This document shows, in pieces, positions 5,460 to 8,665 of a stretch of 8,665 bases of DNA (position 1 is the stretch's first letter; the number at the start of each line of letters is the position of its first letter). The DNA comes from Halieaceae bacterium (GTDB taxonomy: Bacteria; Pseudomonadota; Gammaproteobacteria; Pseudomonadales; Halieaceae), in NCBI GenBank assembly GCA_003520285.1, contig DOVB01000097.1:1-8665 (forward strand). Direction: 5' to 3'. A program made the position numbers and the translations under genes. Below the pieces are notes generated by a model. The model saw only the letters and a program-made list of their open reading frames with translations, was not told where the DNA came from and did not search any database.

Positions 5460-8400
5460 ATGACTGACAAGACGCCAAGCCTAATTAATAGCTTAGAAGA
5501 CCGAATCCTTATTATTGATGGGGCTATGGGTACGATGATTCAAAGCTATGGCCTGAGCGACTCCGACTATCGGGGCAGCCGTTTTGCAGACTTTAAGGGC
5601 GATCTAAAGGGAAACAATGATTTATTGTCCCTGACCAAGCCCCAGGTCATTATCGATATTCACGAAGCATTTTTAGAGGCTGGCGCCGATATTATTGAAA
5701 CCAACAGCTTCAATTCAACGGCAATTGCTCAGGCCGATTACCGCCTGGAAGACTTGGCCGAAGAACTGAATCGAGCCAGTGCGCGCCTAGCCCGCCAAGC
5801 GGCGGATTCGTATACGGCTAAAACGCCGCACAAGCCACGTTTTGTAGCGGGAATACTCGGGCCAACCCCACGTACGGCCTCTATTTCGCCCGATGTGAAC
5901 AACCCGGGTGCACGCAATGTCAATTTTGATACCTTAGTCGACAACTACACTGTGGCTGCTGTGGCACTGCTTGAAGAAGGTGTCGATCTGTTAATGATTG
6001 AGACCATCTTCGATACTCTGAATGCGAAAGCGGCGCTTTACGCGATCGAGCTGGCCTCAGAGCGAACCGGAAAGAGAGTCCCCACAATGTTGTCGGTGAC
6101 GTTTCCCGATACGAGTGGACGAATTCTGTCTGGCCAAACAGCCGAGGCTTTTTGGAACTCCATTGCGCATGCCAAACCCCTGATCGTTGGCACCAACTGC
6201 GGGCGCCGGTTCAAAGAGATCCGCCCCTACGTTGAAGCACTTGCCAATGCTGCAGACTGCTATTTCAGCGGTCACTTCAATGCCGGTCTGCCAAATGCCT
6301 TTGGTGACTATGACGAAACACCCGACGACATGTACGAGGATCTAAAAGACTTTGCGGAACGCGGCTTCCTTAACTTAGTCGGAGGTTGCTGCGGTACAAC
6401 ACCTGCTCACATTCGAGCGATTGCTCGAGCTGTCGAAAATGCACCCGCAAGACGCCCCAAGGGGAATCCGCCCGGCTGTTATTTGAGCGGATTAGAGCCC
6501 TTTAACATTGTCGCTGACAGCCTCTTTGTGAATGTCGGTGAACGCTGTAATGTCACTGGCTCGGCCGCATTCAAACGCCTTATTCTGAATGAACAGTATG
6601 ACGAAGCACTCGCGGTGGCTCGAACCCAAGTTGATGATGGCGCCCAGATCATCGATATCAACATGGATGAGGGCATGTTAGACGCTCAGCACGCAATGGT
6701 TACCTTTTTAAACCTGGCTGCCTCGGAACCTGAGATTAGCCGGGTGCCCTTCATGCTCGACTCATCCCGCTGGGATGCCATTGAATCGGCCCTCAAGTGC
6801 GTGCAAGGGAAAAGTATCGTCAACTCAATCAGCTTAAAAGAGGGAGAATCCGAGTTCTTAGAGCGCGCACGAACTTGCCAACTCTATGGCGCCGCGGTCG
6901 TCGTCATGGCCTTCGATGAAGACGGTCAGGCAGATACCTTTGAGCGCAAGATTCAAATTTGTGAGCGCAGCTATCGTTTGCTCACCGAGACCCTCGACTT
7001 CAATCCTTTCGATATTATCTTTGATCCCAACATATTCGCTGTCGCTACGGGGATCGAAGAGCATAACAACTATGCCGTCGACTTTATCGAAGCGACCCGA
7101 TGGATTAAGCAGAATCTTCCAGGCGCTATGGTTTCCGGTGGGGTGAGCAATGTCTCCTTCTCGTTCCGCGGAAATAATCCTGTTCGCGAGGCGATTCATT
7201 CAGTATTCCTCTATCACGCCATTCGCGCGGGGCTCGATATGGGGATCGTCAATGCAGGCCAGCTCGCCATTTACGACGATCTTCCAGAGCCTCTCAAAGC
7301 GCGTGTTGAAGACGTCATACTCAATCGCAGAGAGGATGCAACCGAAAGGCTACTCGAGATCGCAGATGATTTCAGAGGCGATGGTAAGGCCAAAAAACGT
7401 GCCGATGACCTCTCATGGCGAGAGTGGCCCATCGCTAAACGTATCGAGCATGCACTGGTAAAAGGCATTAACACTTACGTCACCGAAGACGCGGAAGAAG
7501 CCAGACAAGCTTTTGATCGGCCCATTGAGGTTATCGAAGGACCCCTCATGGATGGCATGAATGTGGTCGGAGATCTTTTTGGCGACGGCAAGATGTTTCT
7601 TCCACAAGTGGTCAAAAGTGCTCGAGTTATGAAACAAGCTGTCGCTTATCTTCAGCCCTTTATCGAGGCCGAAAAGACCGAGGGCAGTGGCAGCAACGGT
7701 AAGATTTTGATGGCAACCGTTAAAGGCGATGTGCACGATATTGGCAAGAACATTGTTGGGGTTGTACTGCAATGTAACAACTATGAGGTCATTGACTTAG
7801 GTGTCATGGTCCATTGCGATACGATTCTTACCGCCGCCAAAGAGCATCAAGTAGATATCATCGGTCTGAGCGGCTTAATAACGCCCTCACTCGACGAAAT
7901 GGTGCACGTCGCCTCTGAAATGCAGCGACTTGGCTTTTCGATTCCACTGATGATTGGTGGTGCGACCACATCTAAAGCGCATACAGCGGTTAAAATTGCA
8001 CCACAATACAGCAATGATCTAACCGTCTATGTCCCCGACGCCTCGCGCAGTGTGTCTGTGGCAACAGCCTTGATGGGACAGCAAAAACCCGAGTTTGCAC
8101 GTCAACTTGACGCCGAATATATCACTGTCCGAGAACGGGTCGGCAATCGAAAACCACTTCGAAAACCTCTGAGCTATCAGCAGGCCCTAGAGCGCAGGTT
8201 TGTGCCCGACTGGACCAGTTACGTGCCAACTAAGCCCAGTTTTACCGGAACTCAACAGATTGATTACCCACTAGAAGTCGTTGCAGAGTACATTGACTGG
8301 ACCCCCTTCTTTCTGACCTGGGAGCTCGCTGGTAAGTACCCGGATATTCTGCAAGATGAAGTCGTGGGTGAACATGCCGTCGCTCTGTTTGCTGACGCGC

Positions 8401-8665
8401 AAGCGATGCTAAAGCAGATGATTCAAGAACAGTGGACCACTGCGAATGCAATCGTTGGATTCTGGCCAGCGGCGAGTAGCGGCGATGATATTCTTGTGTA
8501 CACAGACGAGACTCGCGCGAATGTGCAGAAAACGCTGCATCAAGTGCGCCAGCAATCTGATCCCGGTGATGATCAACAGGTCTATTCCTTGGCAGACTTT
8601 ATCGCCCCGACAGACAGCGGCATTCATGATTACATCGGGGCTTTTTGTGTCACCACGGGGCATGG
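5460..8665 (+). CDS. metH: Cobalamin-dependent methionine synthase MetH (C-terminus cut by window edge)
   Basis: Transfers the methyl group of 5-methyltetrahydrofolate through cobalamin to homocysteine, making methionine and tetrahydrofolate. The window holds 1068 full codons; E. coli MetH has about 1227, so part of the AdoMet reactivation domain is missing. Domains in order are homocysteine (about 1-350) with zinc ligands C247, C310 and C311; folate (about 351-650) with [11 protein letters not shown] and the [11 protein letters not shown] stretch; the B12 cap (about 650-740); the B12 domain with D757-V-H759-D-I-G and S804, T808, S810 (GLSGLITPS); and the start of the AdoMet domain with D946 (YIDWTPFF). 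All these residues have E. coli numbers, which supports the ATG at 5460. The ribosome site is weak. The homocysteine domain carries an odd cluster: SVTFPD (212-217), GTNCGRRF (244-251) where GLNCALG is usual, and GHFNAG (271-276) where HPNAG is usual. The reading frame stays open throughout. Confidence 0.97.
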   Translation, partial: MTDKTPSLINSLEDRILIIDGAMGTMIQSYGLSDSDYRGSRFADFKGDLKGNNDLLSLTKPQVIIDIHEAFLEAGADIIETNSFNSTAIAQADYRLEDLAEELNRASARLARQAADSYTAKTPHKPRFVAGILGPTPRTASISPDVNNPGARNVNFDTLVDNYTVAAVALLEEGVDLLMIETIFDTLNAKAALYAIELASERTGKRVPTMLSVTFPDTSGRILSGQTAEAFWNSIAHAKPLIVGTNCGRRFKEIRPYVEALANAADCYFSGHFNAGLPNAFGDYDETPDDMYEDLKDFAERGFLNLVGGCCGTTPAHIRAIARAVENAPARRPKGNPPGCYLSGLEPFNIVADSLFVNVGERCNVTGSAAFKRLILNEQYDEALAVARTQVDDGAQIIDINMDEGMLDAQHAMVTFLNLAASEPEISRVPFMLDSSRWDAIESALKCVQGKSIVNSISLKEGESEFLERARTCQLYGAAVVVMAFDEDGQADTFERKIQICERSYRLLTETLDFNPFDIIFDPNIFAVATGIEEHNNYAVDFIEATRWIKQNLPGAMVSGGVSNVSFSFRGNNPVREAIHSVFLYHAIRAGLDMGIVNAGQLAIYDDLPEPLKARVEDVILNRREDATERLLEIADDFRGDGKAKKRADDLSWREWPIAKRIEHALVKGINTYVTEDAEEARQAFDRPIEVIEGPLMDGMNVVGDLFGDGKMFLPQVVKSARVMKQAVAYLQPFIEAEKTEGSGSNGKILMATVKGDVHDIGKNIVGVVLQCNNYEVIDLGVMVHCDTILTAAKEHQVDIIGLSGLITPSLDEMVHVASEMQRLGFSIPLMIGGATTSKAHTAVKIAPQYSNDLTVYVPDASRSVSVATALMGQQKPEFARQLDAEYITVRERVGNRKPLRKPLSYQQALERRFVPDWTSYVPTKPSFTGTQQIDYPLEVVAEYIDWTPFFLTWELAGKYPDILQDEVVGEHAVALFADAQAMLKQMIQEQWTTANAIVGFWPAASSGDDILVYTDETRANVQKTLHQVRQQSDPGDDQQVYSLADFIAPTDSGIHDYIGAFCVTTGH

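Noticed and set aside
7413..7772. 119-codon minus-strand ORF antisense to the metH B12 region
   Set aside because: Mirrors strongly conserved MetH sequence (cap and B12 domains), so its openness is explained by the sense gene.
1..8665. CRISPR array, tRNA/rRNA, insertion sequence, attachment site or toxin-antitoxin pair
   Set aside because: I saw no regularly spaced repeats, no clover-leaf-like gene and no transposase or integrase. Nearly all of the window is filled by five housekeeping-type genes.

Overview
The window looks like ordinary chromosome from a gammaproteobacterium, possibly a marine or Pseudomonas-like lineage. The evidence is protein resemblance judged by eye: an E. coli-type (class I) AroF-like DAHP synthase, an NfuA of exactly the E. 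coli length (191 codons), and a cobalamin-dependent methionine synthase whose key residues fall at the same residue numbers as in E. coli MetH. The species cannot be fixed from the window. I see no mobile element, RNA gene, CRISPR array or prophage.

Layout. (1) Bases 1-3481, minus strand: a two-gene operon for DNA end processing. An AddB-like PD-(D/E)XK nuclease with iron-sulfur cysteines lies upstream. Its last 8 bp overlap the start of an AddA-like UvrD-family helicase, which runs off the left edge. (2) Bases 3482-3570: a short divergent control region with two inverted repeats, one an 18-bp near-perfect palindrome just before the aromatic gene. (3) Bases 3571-4656, plus strand: DAHP synthase, the entry step of the shikimate pathway. 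(4) Bases 4657-4722: a convergent gap with two interleaved inverted repeats. (5) Bases 4723-5298, minus strand: nfuA, an iron-sulfur cluster carrier. (6) Bases 5299-5459: a divergent promoter region with an extended -10 box facing each way and a small inverted repeat between them. (7) Base 5460 to the right edge, plus strand: metH, about 1068 of roughly 1227 codons.

Functionally these are housekeeping genes: recombinational repair, aromatic amino acid entry, Fe-S delivery and methionine synthesis. There is no sign of one pathway-level system. A loose link is that the AddB-like nuclease should need an Fe-S cluster and NfuA delivers such clusters, but the two are separate transcription units.

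I found no convincing undescribed system. The points most worth a second look are a cluster of non-canonical residues in the homocysteine domain of MetH (possibly a compensated frameshift), the palindrome in front of the DAHP synthase gene, and the interleaved repeats between the convergent genes.
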